Assembly: GCF_047730165.1 (NCBI RefSeq)
Contig: NZ_CP159834.1
Span: 1,178,001-1,242,000 of the forward strand
From: Patiriisocius sp047730165
GTDB lineage: Bacteria > Bacteroidota > Bacteroidia > Flavobacteriales > Flavobacteriaceae
Direction: 5' to 3'
Length of the DNA: 64,000 nucleotides
Shown here: piece after piece, positions 17,601 to 25,891 of the stretch
Layout: every line of letters starts with the position of its first letter
Numbering within the stretch: the stretch's first letter is position 1
Translations under genes and position numbers: made by a program
Notes under the pieces: model-generated
The model's database searches: none
The model's input: the letters and a program-made list of their open reading frames with translations, nothing else
Told to the model about the DNA's origin: nothing

Positions 17601-18392
17601 TTAATCTACGCTAAACTTAATAGGCAGCATATACATTACATCTACTGGAACATCGCCCATTTTTCCCGGCGTAAATTCTGGCAATCTACTTACTACGCGT
17701 TGCGCTTCTTTCTCAAGACTTTTATCTGGAGCACGTGCAATGATGTCTACTACGTTTCCGTTTTTGTCTATTTTAAACTGTACGGTGATTGTCTGAGTTC
17801 CAGTGGTGCCATAATCAGCTACGCTTGGGTCAAACTTTCGTCCTACAAATTGTCCAATTTTTTCACTCATACACGCTCTCTTGGCTGCATTATTTCCGGC
17901 AGATTCACATCCTGGGAAGATAGGTACAAACTCTACAGAGTTAATACTTTTAGGGCTATTGTCTTCAGGAGGGTCTATTACTGGAGGCGCAATAACAGGA
18001 GTTACAGGAATATATGGAGCCGTGATTACATCTACTAATTTGGTTTCTTTTATAACCTTGTCATCATCCACAGGTGTAAATTGACTCGTAACTGGGCGTT
18101 GAATAGGTGGTGGCGTCAACTTCGCAATAGTCTTAACCGGTGCTACGTTAGGTTCAACTGTAAATAGGTCAAATATAGGTTCTGTAATCGTCACACGATG
18201 ATCTCTATCAGATGGAATAGTGCGCTCCCCTATGTTTAAATTCATTGCCCAAGCAGCTGCAACGAGTGCGACTACCAAGCCTAGTTGAAAGAAGATTGCG
18301 GAGTTGAACTTGATGTTCGTTTTCTTTTTGTCTTCTCTTTTACTTCGCTTTTCGTGGAGGTTATCTGTCTGTTTTTTTGTTACTAATTTCAT
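17601..18392 (-). CDS. TonB family energy transducer
   Basis: A 263-residue TonB-like protein. The cytoplasmic N-terminus is Lys/Arg-rich, one TM helix follows (FFQLGLVVALVAAAWAMNL, about 31-49), then a Pro-rich periplasmic spacer (runs of PPPIQRP, PVIAPPVIDPP) and a C-terminal TonB domain from about 150. That domain carries FPGCE, a second Cys, the strand TITVQFKIDKNGNV and LEKEAQRVVSRLPEFTPG. It couples the proton-motive force (with ExbBD, not here) to outer-membrane transporters. The two cysteines in the CTD are typical of Bacteroidota TonBs. Confidence 0.9.
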   Translation of the reverse strand: MKLVTKKQTDNLHEKRSKREDKKKTNIKFNSAIFFQLGLVVALVAAAWAMNLNIGERTIPSDRDHRVTITEPIFDLFTVEPNVAPVKTIAKLTPPPIQRPVTSQFTPVDDDKVIKETKLVDVITAPYIPVTPVIAPPVIDPPEDNSPKSINSVEFVPIFPGCESAGNNAAKRACMSEKIGQFVGRKFDPSVADYGTTGTQTITVQFKIDKNGNVVDIIARAPDKSLEKEAQRVVSRLPEFTPGKMGDVPVDVMYMLPIKFSVD

Positions 18393-18589
18393 ACATATAA
18401 TTTTAAAGGGTTTATATTAATACTCTTCATATATCAATTACAAGGGTCGTGCCGTAAAACTATAATGCTAACAATTAGCTCATATTATTGAGATTAATAT
18501 ACGTACTATAAATAATAGACAAGGGAATCAATAAAAAACCGAACGGATAAATGATATATTACTAATAATACATTGCTCGATTTTTAATT

Positions 18590-18647
18590 AAACAATCCAA
18601 AATTGTTTTGAGCGTTTTAATCACCGCTTTGTTAATTAGCAAAGCGG
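18590..18647. repeat. Two small inverted repeats in a gene-free stretch
   Basis: The interval 18393-18707 holds no gene. Two hairpins are visible: AAACAAT / ATTGTTT (18590-18596, 18602-18608) and a perfect 8-bp CCGCTTTG / CAAAGCGG (18624-18631, 18640-18647) followed by a T-rich run. The second could be a terminator. Nothing else is recognisable, and no promoter box was found for tonB here. Confidence 0.45.
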
Positions 18648-18707
18648 AGTAATTATTCTTTATTCCTCATCCCAAGTGCAATCTTTATTCTTAGCTTGAC
18701 TGCGTAA

Positions 18708-19193
18708 GGAGGTAATCATTATGCGATGGATGCTTTAAATGCACACGCGAGCTACTATTCATTGAAACCTATTTCTATTGATAAGTTGATTGAAGCCGTC
18801 GAATACGTGACAGAAATCAAGCAAAAAGAAAATACACTTCAAGACAGAGTATTAAAGCCTAGGCAACTAAAAGTTGCGGGAAAAATAACCATCCCAGTAC
18901 AAAGTGGCTTTGAAGTACTGGAAGTAGTAAACATCTTGTATTGTCAAGTAGATGACAATTAGACTAATATCTTTTTAACAGACGGTAAAAAACTAGTCAG
19001 TAAAACCCTCAAGTATTCTGAAGAAATATTAAAACCTTCAGGCCTCGTGCGTGTGCATAAAACTTACTTAGTAAATGTGAACGTAATATTAGAATATAGA
19101 AAAGGCAAAAGCGGGAGTGTGGCACTCTCCAAAGGAAAAGAAGTCATAGTGAGTCCTTCTAAGAAAAAAGATTTATTGTCTTATTTTGCTTAG
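18708..19193 (+). pseudogene. Truncated LytTR response regulator with an in-frame stop
   Basis: The frame opens after a TAA at 18705 and encodes only the end of a receiver domain (MDALNAHASYYSLKPISIDKL; the LKPI lysine region is recognisable), a linker with KQKE, and then a LytTR DNA-binding domain. A TAG at 18960-18962 interrupts the LytTR domain in VDDN*TNIFLTDGKK, exactly where the family has Tyr (NYTxIxLxDGKK), so TAT/TAC became TAG. The same frame then continues intact (VRVHKTYLVN) to a TAG at 19191-19193. The phosphorylation-site part of the receiver (about 85 residues) is missing. It overlaps the end of murI by 4 bases. Confidence 0.85.
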
Positions 19194-19981
19194 AAGTCCC
19201 CTAATCTTATAGTAATATTAGCTTTGTACTCCTCTAGTAACTTGCTCAAAGTGGCTGTGTCACTATTTGTTAAAAATTCTAACTCAGGTTTGCTTTCAGA
19301 AATATTTAAAAGATCATTTTTTTCCAGTAGTGATTTGGTCTGTCTTGCTACGGCCGCACCAGAATCGATAATAGTTATGTTGTCTGGTAGTATGGTTAGT
19401 AATTTTGGGATGAGGTATGGATAATGGCTACATCCTAAAACAAGATAATCTACAGAAGCCGCAACCATCGGTTTTGTGTATTTAAAAAGAAGCGCTGTTA
19501 ATTCTGGAGTATTTAATTTACCATTCTCAATAAGAGGCACCAGTCCTTCCCCAATAATCTCTACTACGGAAATATCTTTGGTGAACTCGGCTGCTGCTTT
19601 ATGAAAGAGGGCGCTGCTCAGGGTTCCTTTGGTTGCAAGAATGCCAATGCTTCCGGTCTTTGTTTGCAAGGCAGCGGGCTTAATAGCTGGCTCAATACCA
19701 ATAATAGGAACATCAAATTTTTCTCGGAGAATTGAAATCGCATTTGTGGTAGCCGTGTTACAAGCAACAACAATCATTTTACATTTTCTTTTTATTAAGA
19801 ACTCAGTGTTCTTTATGCTGAGTGCTATTATTTCATCTTCAGACTTCGTGCCATAAGGGGCGTGTTTACTATCTGCTAGATACAGGGTGTTTTCATAGGG
19901 TAGGAGTGCGTGAATTTCTTTCCAGATGGAAGTGCCGCCTACGCCAGAATCAAAAAGTCCTATGGGTTTTGTTTGTAACAT
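19190..19981 (-). CDS. murI: Glutamate racemase
   Basis: A 263-residue cytoplasmic cofactor-independent racemase that makes D-glutamate for peptidoglycan. The two catalytic cysteines lie in VVACNTATT and VLGCSHYPYL; the N-terminal IGLFDSGVGGTSIW is the family start. Length is normal. It lies downstream of the skp-like genes but is cut off from them by the terminator at 20216-20245. It has its own -7 box right before the ATG. Confidence 0.96.
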   Translation of the reverse strand: MLQTKPIGLFDSGVGGTSIWKEIHALLPYENTLYLADSKHAPYGTKSEDEIIALSIKNTEFLIKRKCKMIVVACNTATTNAISILREKFDVPIIGIEPAIKPAALQTKTGSIGILATKGTLSSALFHKAAAEFTKDISVVEIIGEGLVPLIENGKLNTPELTALLFKYTKPMVAASVDYLVLGCSHYPYLIPKLLTILPDNITIIDSGAAVARQTKSLLEKNDLLNISESKPELEFLTNSDTATLSKLLEEYKANITIRLGDF

Positions 19982-19986
19982 TTCAG

Positions 19987-19994
19987 CAAAGATA
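19987..19994 (-). promoter_or_regulatory. -7 box TATCTTTG directly before murI
   Basis: A perfect TAnnTTTG on the minus strand ends 5 bases before the murI ATG (19981). A TTG on the same strand (20011-20013) sits 16 bases further upstream, a little short of the usual spacing. It predicts a leaderless or nearly leaderless murI mRNA. Confidence 0.6.
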
Positions 19995-20042
19995 CGTAGA
20001 AGTACGACTACAATACACCGGTCTAATGAAGCATAGATTTAC

Positions 20043-20061
20043 TTTGTTTTGTTTTGTTTTG
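20043..20061. repeat. Short TTTTG tandem repeat
   Basis: TTTG is followed by three TTTTG units upstream of murI, in the 280-base gap before the skp-like genes. It is short, so any phase-variation role is uncertain. The remainder of 19995-20215 shows no gene. Confidence 0.5.
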
Positions 20062-20215
20062 TGTTGGTGGTTGCGGTCGCAATTTGAAGTGAGGAATTTT
20101 AATTTACAAATGAGGTTTCTAGTGAGAGAGAACTTAATATAGGAGCGAGAGGCCCGGCAATGGGGAGCGCCTAAACGAAAATATATAATTTTAATATTCC
20201 TAAAATAATTGCATT

Positions 20216-20245
20216 AAAAAAGCCCGCTGAATAAGCGAGCTTTTA
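20216..20245 (-). terminator. Terminator after the bamA-skp operon
   Basis: Stem GCCCGCT (20222-20228) and AGCGAGC (20234-20240) with loop GAATA, pairing over 7 positions with one G-U; on the minus strand it is followed by a T run. It ends the leftward outer-membrane biogenesis operon. Confidence 0.8.
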
Positions 20246-20264
20246 ATTGGTTTAGAAAATAAGA

Positions 20265-20774
20265 TTACATTCCTAATTCTTTTTTTACGTCTGCTAGAAG
20301 GTCTTTACCATCCGCAAGGATTACTCCGTTACCTGTTGCAGAATCAAGAACATATTGAATACCTTGAGCTCTTGCTACTTTTTGGATCGCTGTACGAGCT
20401 TTCTCAAGAATAGGCTGAAAGATGTCAACTTCTTTTTGTTGAAGATCTTTTAAAGCTTGTTGTCTGTATGCTTGTATGTTGTTCTGCATTCCTTGAACTT
20501 CTTGGATACGTTTTGCGTTTTCCTCTTCTGTTTTAGTAGACGCTTCACCGTCATACTGCTTGATTTTAGTTTCAAGCTCCTTAGCCATAGCTTTAATCTC
20601 TGTATCGTATGTCTTCTGTAGTTTTTCAAGTTGACTCTGAGCGCTTTTCATTTCTGGCATCGCCTCGACAAGTGCTTGGGTATCGATGTGTGCCATTTTT
20701 TCTTGTGCAGTTACAAAACTTGTTGAACTTGCAAAAAGTACTATGGCAATCAATAATAGTCTAAAGTGTTTCAT
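20265..20774 (-). CDS. OmpH/Skp family periplasmic chaperone (short)
   Basis: About 169 residues with a signal peptide (FRLLLIAIVLFASSTSFVTAQ). The mature part matches Skp/OmpH: an opening beta strand (KMAHIDTQALVEAMPE), a long helical hairpin rich in Gln, Lys and Glu, and a C-terminal strand segment (VLDSATGNGVILAD). The ATG at 20774 is preferred over the TTG at 20783. Skp trimers hold unfolded outer-membrane proteins on their way to BamA, whose gene lies two genes upstream in the same operon. Confidence 0.9.
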   Translation of the reverse strand: MKHFRLLLIAIVLFASSTSFVTAQEKMAHIDTQALVEAMPEMKSAQSQLEKLQKTYDTEIKAMAKELETKIKQYDGEASTKTEEENAKRIQEVQGMQNNIQAYRQQALKDLQQKEVDIFQPILEKARTAIQKVARAQGIQYVLDSATGNGVILADGKDLLADVKKELGM

Positions 20775-20821
20775 TGTATTCAAATTTAAAATTAAGTGTT
20801 ATTTATTTAGGATTTGTATTT

Positions 20822-21688
20822 CTATTTTCTTCCACCATCTCCGCCATCATCATCATCTGAATCCTCACCAACTGGAGGTCCGGGAGGAGGTGTTCCGCCA
20901 TTACGGGCATTTAAGATAGAATCTTTTCTTTGCTGACGTTCTTCTAATAGTCTTGCTCTTTTTGCATCAAAGACTGCCTTTTTAGCCGCTCTTATAGAAT
21001 CGCGTTCTTGTTGTCTCTTTTCTAATAAAGACATACGTTCATCTTTTTTTGCTTCTGCTGCAGTATCACGCTCTGTAACCTCTTTATCTTCATCCATAGA
21101 AAGCGCGTCGCGTTTCTCTATAGAATCTTTATCTTTTTTTGAAGTCGCTTGTGTACGCTTTGCCGCTCTATTGATACTTCTTAAAACAATGTCACTAATG
21201 TCATTACGTTCTGCTGCAAAGAGCATCACTACGTCTGCAGATTTATCAAATATAAAATCATATTTTTTATTTACGGCAACTTCTTGGACGATATTAAATA
21301 CCTGATCTTGGATAGGCTGTATTAATTGTCTTTTCTGGATTAATAAATCTCCACGTGGACCAAAACGTGCTTGTTGATAATCCAACATCTCGTCTTCTTT
21401 AAACTTAATCTCCTCGTCTCGTTCGTCTATAAGTTCTTTAGTCAATAATACACGCTCATTTGCAAGATCTAATTTCATCTGGTCGATCTCTTTTTGCATC
21501 TTATCGATGTCCTTCTTCCAGCGTTGTACTTTGCCTTCTAGTTGTGTTTGTGCTTCTTGATATTCTGGGACACTCTCAAGAATATATTCCATATCAATAT
21601 AGCCGATACGAACGCCTCTTTGCGCTTGTGCAATAAAAGTGATGCTTAAGAAAGCAACTGCCAGAAAAAATAGTTTGTTAAACTTCAT
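20822..21688 (-). CDS. OmpH/Skp family protein with a long charged C-terminal extension
   Basis: A 288-residue protein. A signal peptide ending AQA/QR is followed by an OmpH domain (RIGYIDMEYILESVPEYQEAQ ... KYDFIFDKSADVVMLFA, about 25-165). A roughly 120-residue helical tail full of Lys, Glu, Arg and Asp (repeated KRQQERDSI-type units) follows, then Gly/Pro/Asp at the end. Skp proteins are normally about 160 residues, so the tail is extra. It lies directly after bamA and before the short paralogue, and may act as a longer periplasmic holdase. Confidence 0.88.
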   Translation of the reverse strand: MKFNKLFFLAVAFLSITFIAQAQRGVRIGYIDMEYILESVPEYQEAQTQLEGKVQRWKKDIDKMQKEIDQMKLDLANERVLLTKELIDERDEEIKFKEDEMLDYQQARFGPRGDLLIQKRQLIQPIQDQVFNIVQEVAVNKKYDFIFDKSADVVMLFAAERNDISDIVLRSINRAAKRTQATSKKDKDSIEKRDALSMDEDKEVTERDTAAEAKKDERMSLLEKRQQERDSIRAAKKAVFDAKRARLLEERQQRKDSILNARNGGTPPPGPPVGEDSDDDDGGDGGRK

Positions 21689-21723
21689 AACTTAATGATT
21701 GTTTAGAAAATATCGTGCCAAAA

Positions 21724-24264
21724 TTAAAATTGCTGCCCAATGATAAAGTGTGTTTGCCATCCGTTACGCTCATTTCCTCCTAAAATAGGATCAAAACCAT
21801 AACCAAAATCAACACCCAATAAACCAAATGCAGGCATAAATATACGCAATCCTGCGCCAGCAGAACGCTTAATGCTGAAAGGATTATATTCCCTAAAGCC
21901 ATCATACGCTGCCCCTCCTTCCACAAAACCAAGCGCATAAATAGATGCAAGTTGCTTCAATGTAATAGGATATCTTACTTCTAACGAAAATTTATTGAAA
22001 ACCGTATTTCCATCAGTAGAAGAAAGTGATTGATTAGGGTACCCTCTTAGTTGTACCACCTCACGTCCATCTAGACTAAATGATCCAAGGCCATCTCCAC
22101 CTACAAAGAAACGTTCAAAAGGTACTGTTCCTCTATCTTGATTGTAAGCCCCTAAGAATCCAAATTCAGCTTGACTACGAAGTACTAATTTGTCAACGAT
22201 GTTGGTATACCAGGTTCCTTTAAACTTCACTTTATAATATTCTAACCACTTAAAACGCTCTTGGTCAATTTTTGCTTGATCTGCATCACCGTTTGCATTC
22301 TGAAATTCAGGTTGCTCGCCTAAATTTCCGTAATCTGTTTTGCTAAACAAAGAAAAAGGCGGTGTCAACTTTGCTGTTACACTAAATTCTGATCCCGAAA
22401 CTGGATACACAGGGTTTGTTGCTGTGTTGTTTCTGCTTAGGCCTATCGTGTATGCAAGGTTGTTTGAAAAGCCGTCTCCAAATGTGAATAAAGGAGTATT
22501 ATAATTTTTTAAGTTGTAGTGCTGAAAACTTACTGCTTGTGATAAGGTAAAGTAATCATCTGGCCATTTTAGTCTTTTTGCGATACCAACAGACCCTCCT
22601 GTAATTAAGAATTTTCTGTCTTTATCGACATCTCTTGATCTAAAATCATAAAAGTATTGAACCGTGTGCGAGAATGAAGTGCTTAATTGTACTGGCTTCT
22701 TACCGCCTAACCAAGGTTCTACTAAAGATAAACTATAGGTTGAATAAAAACTACTTGCTTGTGCACGTAAGGATAGTTTTTGACCATCTCCCATAGGGAT
22801 TGGTTTATAAGCCTCCTTGTTGAAGATATTCCGAAGCGAGAAATTGTTGAATGACAATCCTAGTGTACCAACGAATCCACCCCCACCATAACCTCCTTGT
22901 AATTCAATTTGACTAGATCCTTTTTCGACTACTGAATACTCCATATCCAATGTTCCATTATTAGGATCTACATTTTTGAAATTTGGTGATAATTGCTCTG
23001 CGTCAAAATAACCTAACTGGCCAAGTTCTCTTATCGTTCGCACTACATTACGCTTGCTATATTTTTGTCCTGGACGTGTGCGTAATTCTCTGTAGATTAC
23101 GTGATCATTGGTTTTTGTATTCCCTACGATATTCACTTGATCAAAATACGCAACCTTCCCTTCTCTGATACGTATTTCAAAATCGATGGTGTCGTTACGT
23201 ATCGCAACTTCTACCGGATTGATGTTAGAAAATAGGTATCCGTTGTTCTGATATAAGTTGGTTAAATCATTTGCTTCAGGATCAGAATCATCTGTGATGC
23301 GTTCTTGTAGCAACACACCGTTATAGGTTTCTCCTTTTTTGATTCCCATTACTTGCCGTAGTTGGGCGTCCGTATATACGCTATTTCCTAAGAAACGAAT
23401 GTCACCAAAGTAATACTTACGTCCTTCTTCAACTTCTAGATTAAGCGCCACATTTTTCTCGTCAATAACACTAAGCGTATCGCTAGTAATACGGGCATCT
23501 CTGAAGCCGTTTGATTTATACTTTGCAATTACAGTCTCTTTATCTTCTTTAAAACCTTCTTCGGAAAACTTACTCCTTTTAAAAATGTTAATTGGGTTTT
23601 TCTGCTTCACGTTTTTCATTGCGCCACGCAATTGTTTGTTTGAGAGCGCTTCGTTATTCTCAAAAACTATACTTTTTACTTTTACGCGTTCTCCTTTATT
23701 AATGAGAACTTTCATGTCCTCGCCAATAGCAGTGCCAGTAGAGTCTATGGCTGGTCGGGTACTAATAATCACAGTAGTGTTAAGAAAACCATCTTTTCTA
23801 TACTTGTTTGTGATGTAGTTTTTTGTGGTGGTAATTAAGTTCTTAGTGATTTTCGTTCCTTTCTTAAGTCCGTTATCTTCCTTAAGCTGTTTTACCTTCC
23901 CTTTTTTTACTCCTTCAAAAGTGACGATATTAAGTTTTGGTAATTCAACGATGTAAAGCTCCAAGTCTATCTCATTTCCGTCGATATTAGTCACATAAAA
24001 AGCGATGTCACTAAATAGGTTTTGCTCCCATAGCTTTTTAGTTACTTGACTTAGCTTTTCTCCGGGGATATATAACTTATCTCCCTTTTTAAGCCCAGCA
24101 AATGCAATGACCGTTTGCTCGTTAAAGTTTTGAGCACCAGTTACAGTAATCTCGTTAAGGGTGTATAGTTGGGCGCTGTTAAGGTCATTTTCCTGAGCGT
24201 TAGTGCTTAGGGAAAAAAACAGTGCAATTAATGCGGTATATAAAAACGTCTTAAAAGTATGCAA
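21724..24264 (-). CDS. bamA: Outer membrane protein assembly factor BamA
   Basis: About 846 residues. A signal peptide ending TNAQ is followed by POTRA repeats (LNEITVTGAQNFNEQTV, VVTFEGVKKGKVKQL, VKSIVFENNEALS, YYFGDIRFLGNSVYTD, VAYFDQVNIVGNTKT), then a 16-strand barrel with the lid-lock region (RFFVGGDGLGSF) and a C-terminal Phe. It inserts beta-barrel proteins into the outer membrane. The open frame goes back to TTG 24303, overlapping uppS by 26 bases. The TTG at 24264 is preferred because AGGA precedes it and it gives a regular signal peptide; there is no ATG. Confidence 0.93.
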   Translation of the reverse strand: MHTFKTFLYTALIALFFSLSTNAQENDLNSAQLYTLNEITVTGAQNFNEQTVIAFAGLKKGDKLYIPGEKLSQVTKKLWEQNLFSDIAFYVTNIDGNEIDLELYIVELPKLNIVTFEGVKKGKVKQLKEDNGLKKGTKITKNLITTTKNYITNKYRKDGFLNTTVIISTRPAIDSTGTAIGEDMKVLINKGERVKVKSIVFENNEALSNKQLRGAMKNVKQKNPINIFKRSKFSEEGFKEDKETVIAKYKSNGFRDARITSDTLSVIDEKNVALNLEVEEGRKYYFGDIRFLGNSVYTDAQLRQVMGIKKGETYNGVLLQERITDDSDPEANDLTNLYQNNGYLFSNINPVEVAIRNDTIDFEIRIREGKVAYFDQVNIVGNTKTNDHVIYRELRTRPGQKYSKRNVVRTIRELGQLGYFDAEQLSPNFKNVDPNNGTLDMEYSVVEKGSSQIELQGGYGGGGFVGTLGLSFNNFSLRNIFNKEAYKPIPMGDGQKLSLRAQASSFYSTYSLSLVEPWLGGKKPVQLSTSFSHTVQYFYDFRSRDVDKDRKFLITGGSVGIAKRLKWPDDYFTLSQAVSFQHYNLKNYNTPLFTFGDGFSNNLAYTIGLSRNNTATNPVYPVSGSEFSVTAKLTPPFSLFSKTDYGNLGEQPEFQNANGDADQAKIDQERFKWLEYYKVKFKGTWYTNIVDKLVLRSQAEFGFLGAYNQDRGTVPFERFFVGGDGLGSFSLDGREVVQLRGYPNQSLSSTDGNTVFNKFSLEVRYPITLKQLASIYALGFVEGGAAYDGFREYNPFSIKRSAGAGLRIFMPAFGLLGVDFGYGFDPILGGNERNGWQTHFIIGQQF

Positions 24265-24277
24265 TCCTGCTCTTGTA

Positions 24278-25015
24278 TTAAAGTTGTTCGCTTGTCTTTC
24301 CAAATCTTCTTTCTCTGTTTTGATAATTTAAAATTGCCTCAAAAAGATGTTTTTTAGTAAAATCAGGCCATAACGTATCTGTAAAGGATAGTTCTGCATA
24401 GGCAATTTGCCATAATAAAAAATTACTAATTCGTTGCTCTCCGCTCGTACGTATTAATAAATCTACATCTGGCAAGTTATTGGTATACAGATGCTCGTTT
24501 ACTAAACGCTCATCAATATCAAGCGGCGAAATTAGGTTATTTTTCACTTTAAGACTAATCTCACGAATAGTTTTTGTGATTTCTTCACGCGCTCCGTAAC
24601 TCAATGCTAATGTAAGGGTCATCCTCTTATTTTGCTTGGTCTTACTTATTACATCAAGGAGTTCTTTTTGTGCTTTTTTAGGTAATGATTCTAGATTGCC
24701 AATGGCATTCAATTTAATATCATTATCCTGCAAAGTTTTGATCTCCTTCTTAAGAGAAGACACTAAAAGTTTCATCAGCGTTTCAACTTCTAACTTTGGT
24801 CGGTTCCAATTTTCTGTAGAGAAGGCATAGAGCGTGAGAAAAGGGATATTTATTTTTGCGCAGGCTTCAACGATTTCACGAACTGCCTTCGAGCCTTTTT
24901 TATGTCCTATGGCGCGCAAGTAGCCGTGTTTTTTTGCCCATCGACCGTTGCCATCCATAATAATAGCAATATGCTGTGGAAGCTTTTTGTCCTCTATCTG
25001 AGATTGTAAATCCAT
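24278..25015 (-). CDS. uppS: Isoprenyl transferase, undecaprenyl diphosphate synthase
   Basis: A 245-residue cis-prenyltransferase that makes the C55 lipid carrier for cell-wall sugars. The catalytic Asp and phosphate-binding loop are in IAIIMDGNGRWAK (about residue 17-29). Other family signatures are FSTENWNRP, the RTSGEQRISNFLLWQ region and AYAELSFTDTLWPDF. The ATG overlaps the stop of the DUF6089 gene by one base (TAATG). It precedes bamA, as in most Flavobacteriia. Confidence 0.96.
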   Translation of the reverse strand: MDLQSQIEDKKLPQHIAIIMDGNGRWAKKHGYLRAIGHKKGSKAVREIVEACAKINIPFLTLYAFSTENWNRPKLEVETLMKLLVSSLKKEIKTLQDNDIKLNAIGNLESLPKKAQKELLDVISKTKQNKRMTLTLALSYGAREEITKTIREISLKVKNNLISPLDIDERLVNEHLYTNNLPDVDLLIRTSGEQRISNFLLWQIAYAELSFTDTLWPDFTKKHLFEAILNYQNRERRFGKTSEQL

Positions 25016-25704
25016 TAAAAATTACAGTAACAAGGTTGTCGACCAAAGGTAAAGGTAAATGTGATACCAGTAAAGACATACCAGTCATTGTTATTAGTAT
25101 CACCAAATTGCCTTTCTTGAAAATCGTTATTGGGGGAAACACTACCATCTAAAGAATCACTGAAGGTATAGCGTGCGCCTATTTCAAAAGCAAAAACAGC
25201 ATCTGTGCTAACACTAGATTTAAAACCTATAACCATAGGGATGGCAATAGCTCCTGTTGTATCATATTTTAAAATGGTGCCAGTAGCTGGGCGCAATTCT
25301 AATGCGTCGTATAATAAATATGTGAACCCAGTATATAAATAAGGGGTGCTGGCGCGATTGCCATTATAGTTATTAAAATCCCAGAAGGTGTACTCAATAC
25401 CAGCAGATAGCTCTGTCAAGTTGTTCTCAAAAGTATATCCGCGCTGTTGTCTTCTTGATTCGTGAGAATTTGAATCGTCACCTACGAGTTTGGTCACAAT
25501 CACAGAAGCTCTAAACGAATGTCTTGGGCTTCGGTTCCATTTTGCTATTCCGCCAATGGCTAGGGTGTTGGGTGAAACATAATTACTTTTACCTACATCG
25601 CCAATAAAATTAGCGCCACCCAAGTAGCCGCCTATTTCATAGGTTTGACCTAGCGTGCTAAATGCAATTAATACTATAAATATGCTTGCTATTAAATACT
25701 TCAT
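25015..25704 (-). CDS. DUF6089 family outer-membrane beta-barrel protein
   Basis: A 229-residue exported protein, probably a small beta-barrel. The signal peptide is MKYLIASIFIVLIAFSTLGQ; alternating strands follow (YEIGGYLGGANFIGDVG, YLYTGFTYLLYDALEL, VFAFEIGARYTFSDSLDGS, WYVFTGITFTFTFG). It ends with Cys-Tyr-Cys near the C-terminus. The start at ATG 25704 is chosen because it gives the signal peptide and sits 17 bases after a -7 box; the open frame runs further back without sense. It is always found with uppS and bamA in this order in relatives, so a link to outer-membrane assembly is likely but unproven. Confidence 0.83.
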   Translation of the reverse strand: MKYLIASIFIVLIAFSTLGQTYEIGGYLGGANFIGDVGKSNYVSPNTLAIGGIAKWNRSPRHSFRASVIVTKLVGDDSNSHESRRQQRGYTFENNLTELSAGIEYTFWDFNNYNGNRASTPYLYTGFTYLLYDALELRPATGTILKYDTTGAIAIPMVIGFKSSVSTDAVFAFEIGARYTFSDSLDGSVSPNNDFQERQFGDTNNNDWYVFTGITFTFTFGRQPCYCNF

Positions 25705-25721
25705 TTTTCTATAAAAATTTG

Positions 25722-25729
25722 CAAATATA
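25722..25729 (-). promoter_or_regulatory. -7 box TATATTTG for DUF6089-uppS-bamA
   Basis: A perfect TAnnTTTG on the minus strand, 17 bases before the ATG at 25704. No clear -33 TTG is seen at the expected spacing. Confidence 0.5.
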
Positions 25730-25891
25730 CATAAGAAGTAATTTATCCCTTTTCTTTTGCTCTCACAAAAGCAGAAATTATTGGCTCCAAACAAAAAGGT
25801 TAAACTTCTTCTAATTAAAACCGTGTCTAACACCTTTGGTGTGATACCAGTTTTACCTAGTTGATTAACAAATTTTAGAGGAATTTATTGC

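Noticed and set aside
20043..20061. TTTTG repeat as a phase-variation switch of murI
   Set aside because: Too short, and outside the predicted murI promoter and coding sequence.
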